This document shows, one piece after another, positions 36,422-45,306 of a stretch of 64,000 nt of DNA. Location of the stretch: NCBI GenBank assembly GCA_020636045.1, contig JACJYP010000001.1, forward strand, positions 666,001 to 730,000, given 5' to 3'. The notes under the pieces were generated by a model. That model saw nothing but the letters and a program-made list of their open reading frames with translations. It was not told where the DNA came from and did no database searches. Positions within the stretch are counted from its first letter, which is position 1. The number at the start of each line of letters is the position of its first letter. Origin of the DNA: Lewinellaceae bacterium (GTDB lineage: Bacteria > Bacteroidota > Bacteroidia > Chitinophagales > Saprospiraceae). Position numbers and translations under genes: made by a program.

Positions 36422-36617
36422 GCCTTTTTAATACCGGAGACATTTTCACGATTTCCTCCCTGGTGACGCCCTTGTAAAGTGTTTTACCCTCTTTAACAGA
36501 CACAAATTTACCCGTCGCTGCATCGCGTTTCACATAAAGGCCTGTTTTGGAATTGATCTTAGCAGGCTGCTTTTTGATACCTTTTTTTCTTTCTGTTACA
36601 CCGTTATTCCCAGCCAT
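36393..36617 (-). CDS. Putative antitoxin of the Doc-type toxin, 74 aa
   Basis: A small, highly basic protein (Lys-rich start, KTGLYVKRDAATGKFVSVK, then YKGVTREEIVKMSP). No named antitoxin family is recognised. Identification rests on size, order (antitoxin first) and overlap with the Fic/Doc gene. The N-terminal 25 residues look disordered. A TATCTTTG -7 box lies 18 bp upstream. Confidence 0.7.
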   Translation of the reverse strand: MAGNNGVTERKKGIKKQPAKINSKTGLYVKRDAATGKFVSVKEGKTLYKGVTREEIVKMSPVLKRLAEYDKKGT

Positions 36618-36635
36618 TTTTCTAAATTTTATTTA

Positions 36636-36643
36636 CAAAGATA
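36636..36643 (-). promoter_or_regulatory. -7 box TATCTTTG for the toxin-antitoxin pair
   Basis: Exact TAnnTTTG match on the minus strand, 18 bp before the antitoxin ATG, in an AT-rich stretch. It faces away from a plus-strand box at 36677-36684. Confidence 0.45.
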
Positions 36644-36676
36644 AACGAATTATGCCCGTTGTAAGTTGCTGAATGA

Positions 36677-36684
36677 TATCTTTG
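36677..36684 (+). promoter_or_regulatory. -7 box TATCTTTG for the DUF2851 gene
   Basis: Exact TAnnTTTG match 33 bp before the ATG at 36718. A good -33 element is not seen. Confidence 0.4.
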
Positions 36685-36717
36685 GAGAAATATTAACCCG
36701 AAACCTCGTAACCCCCT

Positions 36718-37998
36718 ATGCGAGAATCTTTCCTCCACTTCCTGTGGCGCTGGCGGCGCTTCGACGCACGCGATCTCGCCACTACGGAAGGCCTGCCCAT
36801 CGACATCTCACACCCCGGAGAATGGAACATCCACGCCGGACCCGATTTTTTCAACGCCCGTCTGCGCATCGGCGACACCCGATGGGCCGGCAATGTGGAA
36901 ATGCACCTGCGCGCATCGGAATGGCTGGCACACGGGCATTCCGGCGATCCTGCCTACGACAATGTGGTGCTGCACGTGGTGTGGGAAGAAGACACGCCTA
37001 TACTGCGCGCCGGCGGCGAGCGCATTCCCTGTCTGACATTAAAGGATCGCACACCGTCCGGTCTGCTGGAAGCCTATCAGCGTCTGGAGCAGGAACGTTC
37101 CTGGGTGCCTTGCCAGCCATCTATCGGCAAGGCGCCGGAGATCGTACGGCTCAACTGGCTCGACCGGCTTGCTGTAGAGCGCCTCGAACAAAAAAACGCT
37201 GCCATTGAGGAGGCGTTGCGCGCCACCGGCAACCATTGGGAAGAGGCCTTTTACAGAAGTCTGGCGCGGACATTCGGACTCAAGGTAAACGCAGAGCCGT
37301 TCGAGGCACTGGCCCGTTCCCTGCCGCTGCTCACACTGGCAAGACATAAAAACGACCCCGCACAACTGGAAGCGCTTCTGTTCGGGCAGGCGGGCCTGCT
37401 CGATGAACCATGCGAGGAAGAATACCCGCAGATGCTGGCGCGGGAATACCGGTTTCTAAAGCACAAATACGGCCTTGCGTCGCTTCCCGCATCCCAGTGG
37501 AAGTTTTTGCGCCTGCGCCCGGCAAATTTCCCCACCATCCGGCTGGCACAATTCGCCGCCCTTGTGCACCGGTCTGCGCACCTGTTGTCCTGTGTGCTGG
37601 ATGCCCGCAATATTCGGGAACTGGAACACCTTTTTTCAGCGACGCCCGGCGAATACTGGAGCACCCACTACCGCTTCGGGCACCCCTCGGCCCGGCGCGA
37701 AAAAGTACCGGGGCGCGATTTTATCCGCCTCCTGATCATCAATACGGTGGTCCCATTTCTCTTTCATTACGGGAAAGTAAAATCGCAGGAGCAATATCAA
37801 AAACGCGCCCTGGCGTTGCTCGAAGAATTGCCGGCAGAGCGCAACAGCATGATCGACAACTGGCAGGCAATGGGGATCAAGGCGAGGAATGCCGCCCATT
37901 CGCAAGCGCTGATCCAGCTGAAAACGATGTATTGCACGCCCCGCCGCTGCCTGGAATGCGCCATCGGTACAGCTTTGCTTAAGCAGGAAAATTCATAA
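36718..37998 (+). CDS. DUF2851 family protein
   Basis: A 426-residue protein starting MRESFLHFLWRWRRFD with GPDFFNARLRIGDTRWAGNVEMHL, the hallmark region of DUF2851, widespread in Bacteroidota and of unknown function. The C-terminus carries a Cys pair (MYCTPRRCLECAIG). No signal peptide. Its last six bases overlap the convergent aminotransferase gene. Confidence 0.9.
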   Translation: MRESFLHFLWRWRRFDARDLATTEGLPIDISHPGEWNIHAGPDFFNARLRIGDTRWAGNVEMHLRASEWLAHGHSGDPAYDNVVLHVVWEEDTPILRAGGERIPCLTLKDRTPSGLLEAYQRLEQERSWVPCQPSIGKAPEIVRLNWLDRLAVERLEQKNAAIEEALRATGNHWEEAFYRSLARTFGLKVNAEPFEALARSLPLLTLARHKNDPAQLEALLFGQAGLLDEPCEEEYPQMLAREYRFLKHKYGLASLPASQWKFLRLRPANFPTIRLAQFAALVHRSAHLLSCVLDARNIRELEHLFSATPGEYWSTHYRFGHPSARREKVPGRDFIRLLIINTVVPFLFHYGKVKSQEQYQKRALALLEELPAERNSMIDNWQAMGIKARNAAHSQALIQLKTMYCTPRRCLECAIGTALLKQENS

Positions 37999-39174
37999 GG
38001 CCGACAACCCGTCGAGGATCACATCACAGGCAAAAGCGATCTCGTGCTCATCGATGGTGAGCGGCGGCGCAATGCGCAAACTGCGGTCGTTGAATAAAAA
38101 CCAGTCGCTCAGCACACCGTGCTCCAAACAATGGCGGATCACCTTTTGCACTTTTTCCGCATCGCCAAGGTCGACGGCAAACCAGAGCCCCGCGCGGCGC
38201 AGCTCCCGTATGGCAGGATGTCGCAGACGTTCGGCAAACATTGCCGCCTTTTCCTGCACCTTGCCGATAAGGCCTGATTCCAGCAGCACTTCGAGGGTGG
38301 CAAGGCCGGCCGCCGCGCTGACCGGATGGCCGCCAAAGGTAGTGATGTTGCCAAGCACGGGGTCGTGGGTCAGCGATTGCATGAGTCCGCGGCGGGCGAC
38401 AAATGCGCCGAGCGGCATGCCGCCGCCAAAACCCTTGGCCAGCAGCAGGATATCGGGCACAATATCGTAGCGGGTAAAAGCGAATAAAAGGCCTGTGCGC
38501 CCCATGCCCGCCTGGATCTCATCGAGAATAAGCAAGGCACCCGTTTCATCGCAACGGCGGCGCAGCGCCTGCAGCCACTCCGGGCGCGGAGGGATCACCC
38601 CTGCCTCTCCCTGCACCGTTTCCACGATCACGGCGGCCGTGTGGCGATCGATCATGTCGGGCGCGCGGTCGTCATTGAAGTCGATATGCCGGATTCCGGG
38701 CAGCAGCGGATAAAATGCCTGTGTAAAAACGTCGGGCGACATCAGGCTGGCGGCGCCCTGCGTGGTGCCGTGATAAGCGTTGCGGCAGGCAACGATATTC
38801 GGCCGGCCGGTATGGCGCTTGGCCAGTTTCATGGCGCCCTCCGTCGCTTCCGTGCCGGAGTTGACGAAATAGACACTGTCGAGCCCGGGCAGTTGCCCGA
38901 CAAGCAGGCTGGCATACTGCACCTGCGGCGCCAGCACGAACTCCCCGTACACGAGGGTGTGCCAGTAGCGCTCCGTCTGCGCCTGCACGGCAGCCTGCAC
39001 TTTCGGATGGCGATGCCCCAATACGCTCGGCCCGATTCCTGCGATCAGGTCTAGGTATTTTTTCCCGTTGCGATCGTACAACCAGCAGCCTTCGGCATAA
39101 TCGATCTCGAGCGCCAGCGGCGCGGGAGAAGTCTGGGCGACATGCCGGAAAAACAGTTGGCGTTGTGTCATCAT
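37993..39174 (-). CDS. Class III pyridoxal-phosphate aminotransferase (acetylornithine/4-aminobutyrate type)
   Basis: A 393-residue fold-type I enzyme: VNSGTEATEGAMKLAKRHTG for PLP phosphate binding, LILDEIQAGMGRTG with the PLP-pairing Asp, and LLAKGFGGGMPLGAF with the Schiff-base Lys. It moves an amino group from an omega-amine or acetylornithine-like donor to 2-oxoglutarate. No arginine biosynthesis genes are near, so the substrate is open. The ATG at 39174 is used; another ATG follows immediately. Confidence 0.9.
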   Translation of the reverse strand: MMTQRQLFFRHVAQTSPAPLALEIDYAEGCWLYDRNGKKYLDLIAGIGPSVLGHRHPKVQAAVQAQTERYWHTLVYGEFVLAPQVQYASLLVGQLPGLDSVYFVNSGTEATEGAMKLAKRHTGRPNIVACRNAYHGTTQGAASLMSPDVFTQAFYPLLPGIRHIDFNDDRAPDMIDRHTAAVIVETVQGEAGVIPPRPEWLQALRRRCDETGALLILDEIQAGMGRTGLLFAFTRYDIVPDILLLAKGFGGGMPLGAFVARRGLMQSLTHDPVLGNITTFGGHPVSAAAGLATLEVLLESGLIGKVQEKAAMFAERLRHPAIRELRRAGLWFAVDLGDAEKVQKVIRHCLEHGVLSDWFLFNDRSLRIAPPLTIDEHEIAFACDVILDGLSAL

Positions 39175-39204
39175 AACAAGGTCGGTGCCGCCGTGACGCG
39201 CCGC

Positions 39205-40503
39205 TTACAACAGCATGCCGGCGATCGTAGCGGTCATAAAGCAGGCGATAGAGCCGCCGATCAGTGACCAGTAGCCCAGTTCTGTCAGCATTTTGCGCTG
39301 GTTGGGCGCCAGGGTGCCGATCCCGCCGATCTGAATACCGATGGAGGCGAAGTTGGAAAATCCGCACAGGGCGTACAGGGCGATAATGACAGATTTGGGG
39401 TGCAGGTCTACCGTCTTTTGTATTTCGCCCAGGGCGCCGTAGCCGACGAATTCGTTGATCATGGTTTTCATACCCAGCAGCTGGCCGATCAGCATACTGT
39501 CGTGCCAGGGGGTGCCCAACAGCCATGCCAGGGGGGCAAATATCAGCCCCAGCAGATAGGTAAACGTAAGGCCCTCGAAACGACCGCCGGTGGATGTTTG
39601 TATGTAAGCGTTAAGACCGGTCCACTGGCCTACGCTATGCTGCAGGATCCAGTTGAGCATAAAGACGAGGGAAGTAAATACGATCAGCATAGCGCCGACG
39701 TTGACTGCCAGGCGCAGGCCGTCGGTCGTGCCCGACGCAATGGCATCCAGCAGATTATCGCCGACGTGGGTATCGGTACGCGTCAGTTTTTCAAGATCCT
39801 GCTTTTCCGTTTCCGGAAACAGTATTTTGGCGCAAATGATCGCCGCCGGTGCAGACATAATGGATGCCGATAACAAATGGCGGGCGAAGTACAGTTGCTG
39901 TGCGGGGTCGTCCCCCCCCAGAAACCCGACATATGCAGCGAACACGCCCCCCGCGATCGTAGCCATCCCCCCGGTCATCAGACACATCATTTCCGAGCGC
40001 GACATATTGGCCAGGTAGGGCCTGACGATCAGCGGCGCTTCGGTCTGCCCGATAAACACATTCGCCGCGGCTGCGAGGCTTTCCGGTCCGCTCATGCCCA
40101 TGCTGCGCGTGAGTACCCAGGCAATACCGTACACGATCTTTTGCAGGATGCCGAAATAAAAGAGGACGGCCGACAGCGCAGAATAGAACATCACGGTAGG
40201 CAATACCCGGAATGCGAAGATGTACCCGAAACCCTTATCGCCCGTCGCCAGGTCGCCGAACAGGAACTGGGCGCCGTTTTCCGACCACTGAATAATATAC
40301 GTGAACACGCTGGCAAACTGATCGAACGCCCAGCTCACACCCGGCACCTTGAGTACCAGGATGGCAAATACGAGTTGAAGGCCGATCCCGCCCGATACCA
40401 AACGCCAGTTGATGGCCTTGCGGTTGCGACTGAGAAGAATGCAAATACCGATCAGGAAGGCCAGGCCCAGCAAGCCGCGCAATAGGTTAGTGATAAAATC
40501 CAT
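39205..40503 (-). CDS. nupC: Concentrative nucleoside transporter (CNT/NupC family)
   Basis: A 432-residue protein with about ten membrane spans and the CNT core motifs NVFIGQTEAPLIVRPYL and GGMATIAGGVFAAYVGFLG, plus GFSNFASIGIQIGG near the C-terminus. Imports nucleosides with Na+ or H+. Divergent from udk across 185 bp, so nucleoside uptake and phosphorylation may share control. The aminotransferase gene lies 30 bp downstream of its stop. Confidence 0.93.
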   Translation of the reverse strand: MDFITNLLRGLLGLAFLIGICILLSRNRKAINWRLVSGGIGLQLVFAILVLKVPGVSWAFDQFASVFTYIIQWSENGAQFLFGDLATGDKGFGYIFAFRVLPTVMFYSALSAVLFYFGILQKIVYGIAWVLTRSMGMSGPESLAAAANVFIGQTEAPLIVRPYLANMSRSEMMCLMTGGMATIAGGVFAAYVGFLGGDDPAQQLYFARHLLSASIMSAPAAIICAKILFPETEKQDLEKLTRTDTHVGDNLLDAIASGTTDGLRLAVNVGAMLIVFTSLVFMLNWILQHSVGQWTGLNAYIQTSTGGRFEGLTFTYLLGLIFAPLAWLLGTPWHDSMLIGQLLGMKTMINEFVGYGALGEIQKTVDLHPKSVIIALYALCGFSNFASIGIQIGGIGTLAPNQRKMLTELGYWSLIGGSIACFMTATIAGMLL

Positions 40504-40546
40504 GTTTTTTTGTGTCGGATTTCAAGGTAAAGGTGTTTCCAAGAAC

Positions 40547-40577
40547 GTGTTCGGGATTTTTTGCAGGGCCCGAACAC
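40547..40577. promoter_or_regulatory. Perfect 9-bp inverted repeat in nupC-udk control region
   Basis: GTGTTCGGG (40547-40555) and CCCGAACAC (40569-40577) are separated by 13 bases. It could be an operator or an RNA hairpin in the nupC leader. Position is about 44 bp upstream of the nupC ATG. Confidence 0.45.
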
Positions 40578-40602
40578 ATTTTAAATCGCCGAAAAGTACG
40601 CA

Positions 40603-40654
40603 GTGCCGCTGGTTTGCAGAAATTTTAGCCGAAAGCCTATTTTCGCAGCGGCAC
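40603..40654. promoter_or_regulatory. Inverted repeat and candidate promoter for udk
   Basis: GTGCCGCTG (40603-40611) pairs with CAGCGGCAC (40646-40654). Between the arms lie TTTG (40613-40616) and TATTTTCG (40638-40645, one mismatch to TAnnTTTG) at 21-bp spacing. A promoter framed by an inverted repeat suggests a regulator site. The udk ATG is 34 bp downstream. Confidence 0.45.
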
Positions 40655-40688
40655 AAACAGGGGCAACAGATCAAAACTTTTTTCAACT

Positions 40689-41327
40689 ATGAAACCATTC
40701 GTGATAGGGATCAGCGGCGGCAGCGGCAGCGGAAAAACCAGCTTTATCCGCGCATTGAGCGATCGTTTTTCAAAAGCGGAGCTCTGTATCGTTTCGCAGG
40801 ACGATTATTACCTGCCGCGGGAGCAGCAGCATCGGGACGAAAATGAAGAATACAATTTTGACCTGCCCAAATCATTCAACAAGAAGAAGTTCCGGGAAGA
40901 TATCGGACATTTGATCGCCGGAGAAAGCATTACCATCGAAGAATACACTTTCAACAATCCAAAAGCCAAACCCCGCAGGATCACCTTCCATCCGGCGCCG
41001 GTGCTCGTGATCGAGGGCCTGTTCGTTTTGCATTTCAAAAAGATCGCTCCCCTGCTCGACCTGCGGGTATTTATCAATGCAAAAGAAAACCTCAAGATCA
41101 TTCGCCGCATCATGCGCGATCAGGTGGAGCGCGGCTATCCGCTCGACGATGTGCTCTACAAGTACCAGCACCATGTGCTGCCTTCCTATGAACGCTACAT
41201 CCAGCCGTACAAGGAAGAGGCAGATGTTATTGTGAACAATAACCGCGATTTCCAACGCGGCCTCGACGTGTTGAGCGGATTCATCCGAAGCAAACTGACA
41301 GAGCGTTCAAAAGGCCTGAAAAAGTAA
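40689..41327 (+). CDS. udk: Uridine kinase
   Basis: A 212-residue P-loop kinase with GISGGSGSGKTSFI (Walker A), SQDDYYLPREQQ, the acceptor-site motif FNNPKAKPR, VLVIEGLFVLH and RRIMRDQVERG (lid). Phosphorylates uridine/cytidine in pyrimidine salvage. It lies divergent to a nucleoside transporter. Complete and of normal length. Confidence 0.95.
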   Translation: MKPFVIGISGGSGSGKTSFIRALSDRFSKAELCIVSQDDYYLPREQQHRDENEEYNFDLPKSFNKKKFREDIGHLIAGESITIEEYTFNNPKAKPRRITFHPAPVLVIEGLFVLHFKKIAPLLDLRVFINAKENLKIIRRIMRDQVERGYPLDDVLYKYQHHVLPSYERYIQPYKEEADVIVNNNRDFQRGLDVLSGFIRSKLTERSKGLKK

Positions 41328-41332
41328 GGCGC

Positions 41333-41364
41333 TTTCACCGGATGCGTGCTGTTTTATACCTTTG
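41333..41364 (+). promoter_or_regulatory. Promoter for MFS gene (TTTC-N20-TACCTTTG), start codon three bases after the box
   Basis: TACCTTTG at 41357-41364 is an exact match, and TTTC at 41333-41336 is one mismatch from TTTG at 20-bp spacing. The ATG at 41368 follows three bases later, so the transcript is probably leaderless. Confidence 0.55.
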
Positions 41365-41367
41365 CGC

Positions 41368-42540
41368 ATGGAACCTTCTTCCGGCGCCGAAAAGCGCCTC
41401 TACACCCCCGCCTTTCTCCTGCTTTGTATTTCACACGCACTTTTTGCCGCCAGTTTCAACATGATGCTGCCGGAATTGCCTTCGTATCTCAGCAACATGG
41501 GCGGCGGCGAATACAAGGGGCTGATCATCGCGCTTTTTACCATCACAGCCGGCGTTTCGAGGCCTTTCAGCGGCAAACTGACCGACACCGTGGGGCGGCT
41601 TCCCGTGATGTATGTGGGCACATTCGCCTGTGTGATCTGCGGCCTGCTGTACCCGCAACTGGCTTTTGTCGGCGGTTTTCTGACCCTGCGTTTCTTTCAC
41701 GGATTTTCCACGGGTTTCAAGCCGACAGGCACTTCGGCGTATGTCGCCGATATCGTGCCGCCCGGTCGCATGGGTGAGGCCATGGGCATCTTGGGAATAT
41801 GTTTCAGTCTGGGCACTTCGGCCTCCCCTCCCCTCGGCAGCTGGATGGTGCAGCATTATGGCGGCAACCCCAACCCGATGTTTTACGCGTCGGCTTTTGT
41901 AGCGGTATTATCGGTGCTGATCCTGACCAATCTGCCCGAAACACTGCCCGAAAAAAAGAAATTTCGACCGGCGCTGCTGAAAGTAACCCGCGACGATATT
42001 TTTGATCCCCTGGCCATACCTTCGGCAATCACCATGATCTTTTGTTATGTGGGTTACGGGGTGATCCTGACGCTGGTACCCGACCTCAGCGATGCGCTGG
42101 GGGTATCGAACCGGGGAACTTTTTTTACCCTGTTCACCCTTGCCAGCGTTTCTACCCGCTTCCTTGCGGGCAAAATGTCGGACCGGCTGGGCCGCGTACC
42201 TGTACTGAAAATTTCGGCATTGATCATCACGGCGTCTATGCTGGCATTTGCCCTCGCCGACTCACCCGCCATCATGTACCTCGCATCCGTGTTGTTCGGA
42301 TTGGGCAATGGCGTTTTTGCCCCGGCGATCAACGCATGGACGATCGACCTGGGTCACCCACAACGGAAGGGACGTGCGCTGGCCACCATGTACATCGCAC
42401 TGGAAATCGCGATCGGCGGCGGTGCGGCGCTTGCCGGGTGGTATTTCGCCAATGAAATGGGGCGAATGCCTGCGGTGTTTTATTTTGCGGCCATAATGAG
42501 TCTGGGGGGATTTTGCTATCTTACCTTCCGCGGAAAGTGA
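41368..42540 (+). CDS. Major facilitator superfamily transporter
   Basis: A 390-residue protein with about twelve membrane spans. The loop 2-3 region GVSRPFSGKLTDTVGRLPVM matches the MFS motif GxxxDxxGRR, and the equivalent second-half loop is FLAGKMSDRLGRVPVLK. It looks like a drug/metabolite efflux-type DHA member; substrate unknown. The ATG at 41368 is preferred over a TTG two codons upstream that lies in the promoter box. Confidence 0.9.
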   Translation: MEPSSGAEKRLYTPAFLLLCISHALFAASFNMMLPELPSYLSNMGGGEYKGLIIALFTITAGVSRPFSGKLTDTVGRLPVMYVGTFACVICGLLYPQLAFVGGFLTLRFFHGFSTGFKPTGTSAYVADIVPPGRMGEAMGILGICFSLGTSASPPLGSWMVQHYGGNPNPMFYASAFVAVLSVLILTNLPETLPEKKKFRPALLKVTRDDIFDPLAIPSAITMIFCYVGYGVILTLVPDLSDALGVSNRGTFFTLFTLASVSTRFLAGKMSDRLGRVPVLKISALIITASMLAFALADSPAIMYLASVLFGLGNGVFAPAINAWTIDLGHPQRKGRALATMYIALEIAIGGGAALAGWYFANEMGRMPAVFYFAAIMSLGGFCYLTFRGK

Positions 42541-42561
42541 ACCAGACGCACAACCTGTGTT

Positions 42562-42843
42562 ATGAAAAGCACCAACAGAAGCCTCATGATCGCAGTGCTG
42601 GCCTGCCTTTCCATGGGATTCTTTGCCCGATCGCCGCAGTTTTTCGGCAGCCGGTCGTGGATCACGATGGTGTTCATGGTTTCTACCCTGGCCCTGAGCC
42701 TGTGGGGTTTCCGGATGGGTATGCGCGGCGTCAGGGAGCAACGCACGACGTGGTCCTGGCTGGCGCCGGGCATCAACGCGTTCATTTTTCTGGTGTTCGG
42801 GGCATTCGTCGTGCTGATCATGAAGCGGCTGGCCAGTTTTTGA
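42562..42843 (+). CDS. Small membrane protein, 93 aa, unknown function
   Basis: Three hydrophobic segments (about residues 8-28, 33-51 and 66-88) with basic loops (GMRGVREQ) and a lone C-terminal tail. No family recognised. It follows the MFS gene by 21 bp on the same strand, so it may be co-transcribed with it. Confidence 0.6.
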   Translation: MKSTNRSLMIAVLACLSMGFFARSPQFFGSRSWITMVFMVSTLALSLWGFRMGMRGVREQRTTWSWLAPGINAFIFLVFGAFVVLIMKRLASF

Positions 42844-42879
42844 AGGCCCCGTGTTTCATCGCGACCGGTACATACCCGT

Positions 42880-44220
42880 TCAGGCCTGCCTGCTTTTTCT
42901 GAAATAAAAACGGTAGGCCAGCCATCCCGCCAGCGCTACTACAAAACCGGCGCCCGCTTTTTCAGGATTTTTGACCAGATTGAACAGGATGAACCAAAGG
43001 CAAATGCCGACAAAAATGATCGGCGTGACCGGATACAGGGTAGTCCGGTAGCCGCGCGGCATGTCCGGCCGTTTTTTCCGGAAAACAAAAATGGAAGTGC
43101 CGACCAGCATCAGACCGATCCAGTCCATAAAGGTGACGTACTCGATGAGGTTCTGAAAAGTGCCCCAGAAAAACAGCAGGAATAGCGCCCACCCGCTCTG
43201 CACAAGTATGGCATTTACAGGCGTTTGCCACTTCGGGTGCACCTCCGCGAGTTTCTGAAAAAAGATACCGTCGCGGGCCATGGCGAAATAAATGCGGGGC
43301 GCTGTCATGCAATAAATGCCGGTGGTGCCGAAGGTGCTCACGGCGATCAGGAAGGCCATCAGCGGGCCAGCGAGGGGGAATTGACCGCCGAGCGTACCCA
43401 TCGCATCGGCCGCAACGGTATCGGACGCTGCGATCTTGCCGACGGGCAGCAGGCGCATATAGGCGATGTTGGCCAACACGTATACCAGGGTGACGATGGC
43501 TGCGCCAAGCATCATGGCGCGCGGTACATTGCGCTGCGGATCGCGGGCTTCGCCGGCCACGTAGGATGCGTGCTGCCAGCCGCCGTAGCTCCAGAGGATA
43601 CCCACGAATCCGATGGCGAAAGCGCTCCACAGATCCGTCGGCATGGGGGTATCGAACTCGCCGGGCTCCGGAGGCGCCAGGGCGCTTTTGCGTGCAAAAA
43701 ACATTCCCGCACCGATGATCAGGGCAAGGCCCAGAAGTTTGGCGCCGGTAAAAATATTGGCGATCCATGCGCCCATTTTTACCCCGAAAAGATTGATCAG
43801 CGTCAGAAAAACGGTGATCGACACGGCAACGATGGTGACCAGGTGGCCGTCTCCCCCTGCACCGAACAGGTACAGCAAGTGCTCCGCGCAGACCACCGAC
43901 AATGCCGCGATGCTCCCGGAAGTACTGATAAATAAAATGAACCAGCCGTACAAAAAGGCCAGCGTTTCGCCGTAGGCTTCCCGCAGATACACGTACAGGC
44001 CGCCGGCGCCGGGAAACATGCCGCCCATCTCCGCAAAAGTGAGGGCGCCGGTGAGCGCCACCAGGCCACCGAGTACCCACAGGCCGATCACATATTCGGG
44101 TTGGTGCACGGCGGCGGCGATCTGGCCGGGCGTCCGGAAGATACCGCTTCCCACGGTGCTGCCAACGGCGATCATAGTCAGGCTGTAGAGGGTGAGGGAG
44201 CGTCGAAGTTCTGCTGACAT
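42880..44220 (-). CDS. APC superfamily amino acid permease
   Basis: A 446-residue protein with about twelve membrane spans. The first span carries MIAVGSTVGSGIFRTPGQIA, the unwound GSGIF substrate-site motif of LAT/APC transporters, and FAEMGGMFPGAGGLYVYLRE follows. Imports or exchanges amino acids; substrate unknown. The next gene on this strand (aldose epimerase) ends 21 bp before its start, so the two may form an operon. Confidence 0.92.
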   Translation of the reverse strand: MSAELRRSLTLYSLTMIAVGSTVGSGIFRTPGQIAAAVHQPEYVIGLWVLGGLVALTGALTFAEMGGMFPGAGGLYVYLREAYGETLAFLYGWFILFISTSGSIAALSVVCAEHLLYLFGAGGDGHLVTIVAVSITVFLTLINLFGVKMGAWIANIFTGAKLLGLALIIGAGMFFARKSALAPPEPGEFDTPMPTDLWSAFAIGFVGILWSYGGWQHASYVAGEARDPQRNVPRAMMLGAAIVTLVYVLANIAYMRLLPVGKIAASDTVAADAMGTLGGQFPLAGPLMAFLIAVSTFGTTGIYCMTAPRIYFAMARDGIFFQKLAEVHPKWQTPVNAILVQSGWALFLLFFWGTFQNLIEYVTFMDWIGLMLVGTSIFVFRKKRPDMPRGYRTTLYPVTPIIFVGICLWFILFNLVKNPEKAGAGFVVALAGWLAYRFYFRKSRQA

Positions 44221-44241
44221 ATGCTTAACGGTTTATTGAAA

Positions 44242-45171
44242 TTACATGCGGGCTTCGATCGCGATCTGCGCTTTCCACTCTTTTCCCGGGTCGAGCGCGA
44301 TCAGCCCGTCGCCGTTATTAAAAGCATCGACATTGCAACTCATCGGCTCCAGCGCGATGCTCTCCCGGTGTGGCGGGGTAAACACCTGAAAGTAAGGAAA
44401 ACGCGTCGCAGAGGCCTTCACGGCAATCCGGCGTCCATCTGCTTCGAGTGTCATGCGGTATTGTCCGCCAGGTTTTTCTGTAGCAAAACAATTGTCCAGC
44501 GCTGTGCCGGCGACGGGATTTTTTTTCGAAAACGCGTTGTATTGTGTCCGCTCGCCCGTAGGGATCATGCGTTCATCGATCAATACCATTTTACACGCCG
44601 GCAGTTGCATGGCATGGAGATCGGCATGTTTTGCAAGCCGGAAATAGGGGTGCCAGCCGAAACCCAGGAGTATGGGTGCGTCGTGCAGGTTCCGGCAGGC
44701 TGTTTCGAGGGTGAACGAGCCGTCGTCGCGGATCAGGAACTCCACTTCCAGCCGGAACGGGAACGGGTAATAGGGGTGCCGGCCGTCGTAGTCGTAGCTG
44801 CACAGGATGCTCGCGTGATCTTTTGCCAGAAATACGTAATCCACCTCAAAGGCTTCATCGCGCACAAAGCCATGTATGGCATTGCCCGTTGCCGCATTGT
44901 TGATGGGAAATTCATAGTCTTTATTCTGCCAGCGATAACGCCCGCCGTTCAGGCGGTTCGGGAAAGGGAAGAGCAACACACTTTTGCCCCATTTGGCAGA
45001 CCTCAGCTCTTCAGGGGTGGTGTACCCGTCCAGGATATTGATCCCTGAAAATACGATCTCCAGTACGTTGGCGCCACGCTCGGGCACAATGCTGAAGCGA
45101 TTGCCGGATTGTTCATGCAGGAGTGTATAGCGGGTAAAGGGGCCGAAAGGTTCTTTTTTTAATTCGTACAT
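44242..45171 (-). CDS. Aldose 1-epimerase family protein
   Basis: A 309-residue beta-sandwich protein of the galactose mutarotase superfamily. NAATGNAIHGFVRDEAF provides the first catalytic-type His and ILLGFGWHPYFRLAKHA the second. GalM would interconvert sugar anomers, but many family members act on phosphorylated or other sugars. ATG at 45171; about 135 bp separate it from the T9SS gene upstream on the same strand, with a terminator between. Confidence 0.88.
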   Translation of the reverse strand: MYELKKEPFGPFTRYTLLHEQSGNRFSIVPERGANVLEIVFSGINILDGYTTPEELRSAKWGKSVLLFPFPNRLNGGRYRWQNKDYEFPINNAATGNAIHGFVRDEAFEVDYVFLAKDHASILCSYDYDGRHPYYPFPFRLEVEFLIRDDGSFTLETACRNLHDAPILLGFGWHPYFRLAKHADLHAMQLPACKMVLIDERMIPTGERTQYNAFSKKNPVAGTALDNCFATEKPGGQYRMTLEADGRRIAVKASATRFPYFQVFTPPHRESIALEPMSCNVDAFNNGDGLIALDPGKEWKAQIAIEARM

Positions 45172-45240
45172 GCGATAGATGTAGCATATGTGTGCGGATG
45201 TGCAAATGTGCTAAAAAACAACCGGCTCCCGCAAAAAAAG

Positions 45241-45269
45241 ACGGGCCGCTCCCGGAGGAAGCGGCCCGT
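45241..45269 (-). terminator. Rho-independent terminator of the T9SS protein gene
   Basis: A perfect 10-bp stem ACGGGCCGCT/AGCGGCCCGT with a 9-base loop is followed on the minus strand by a T-run (A-run at 45233-45239 on the plus strand). It lies 37 bp beyond the 45307 stop. Confidence 0.9.
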
Positions 45270-45306
45270 TATGTTGAGGCGGATCAGATGATCTGCCCGA
45301 ATACTG

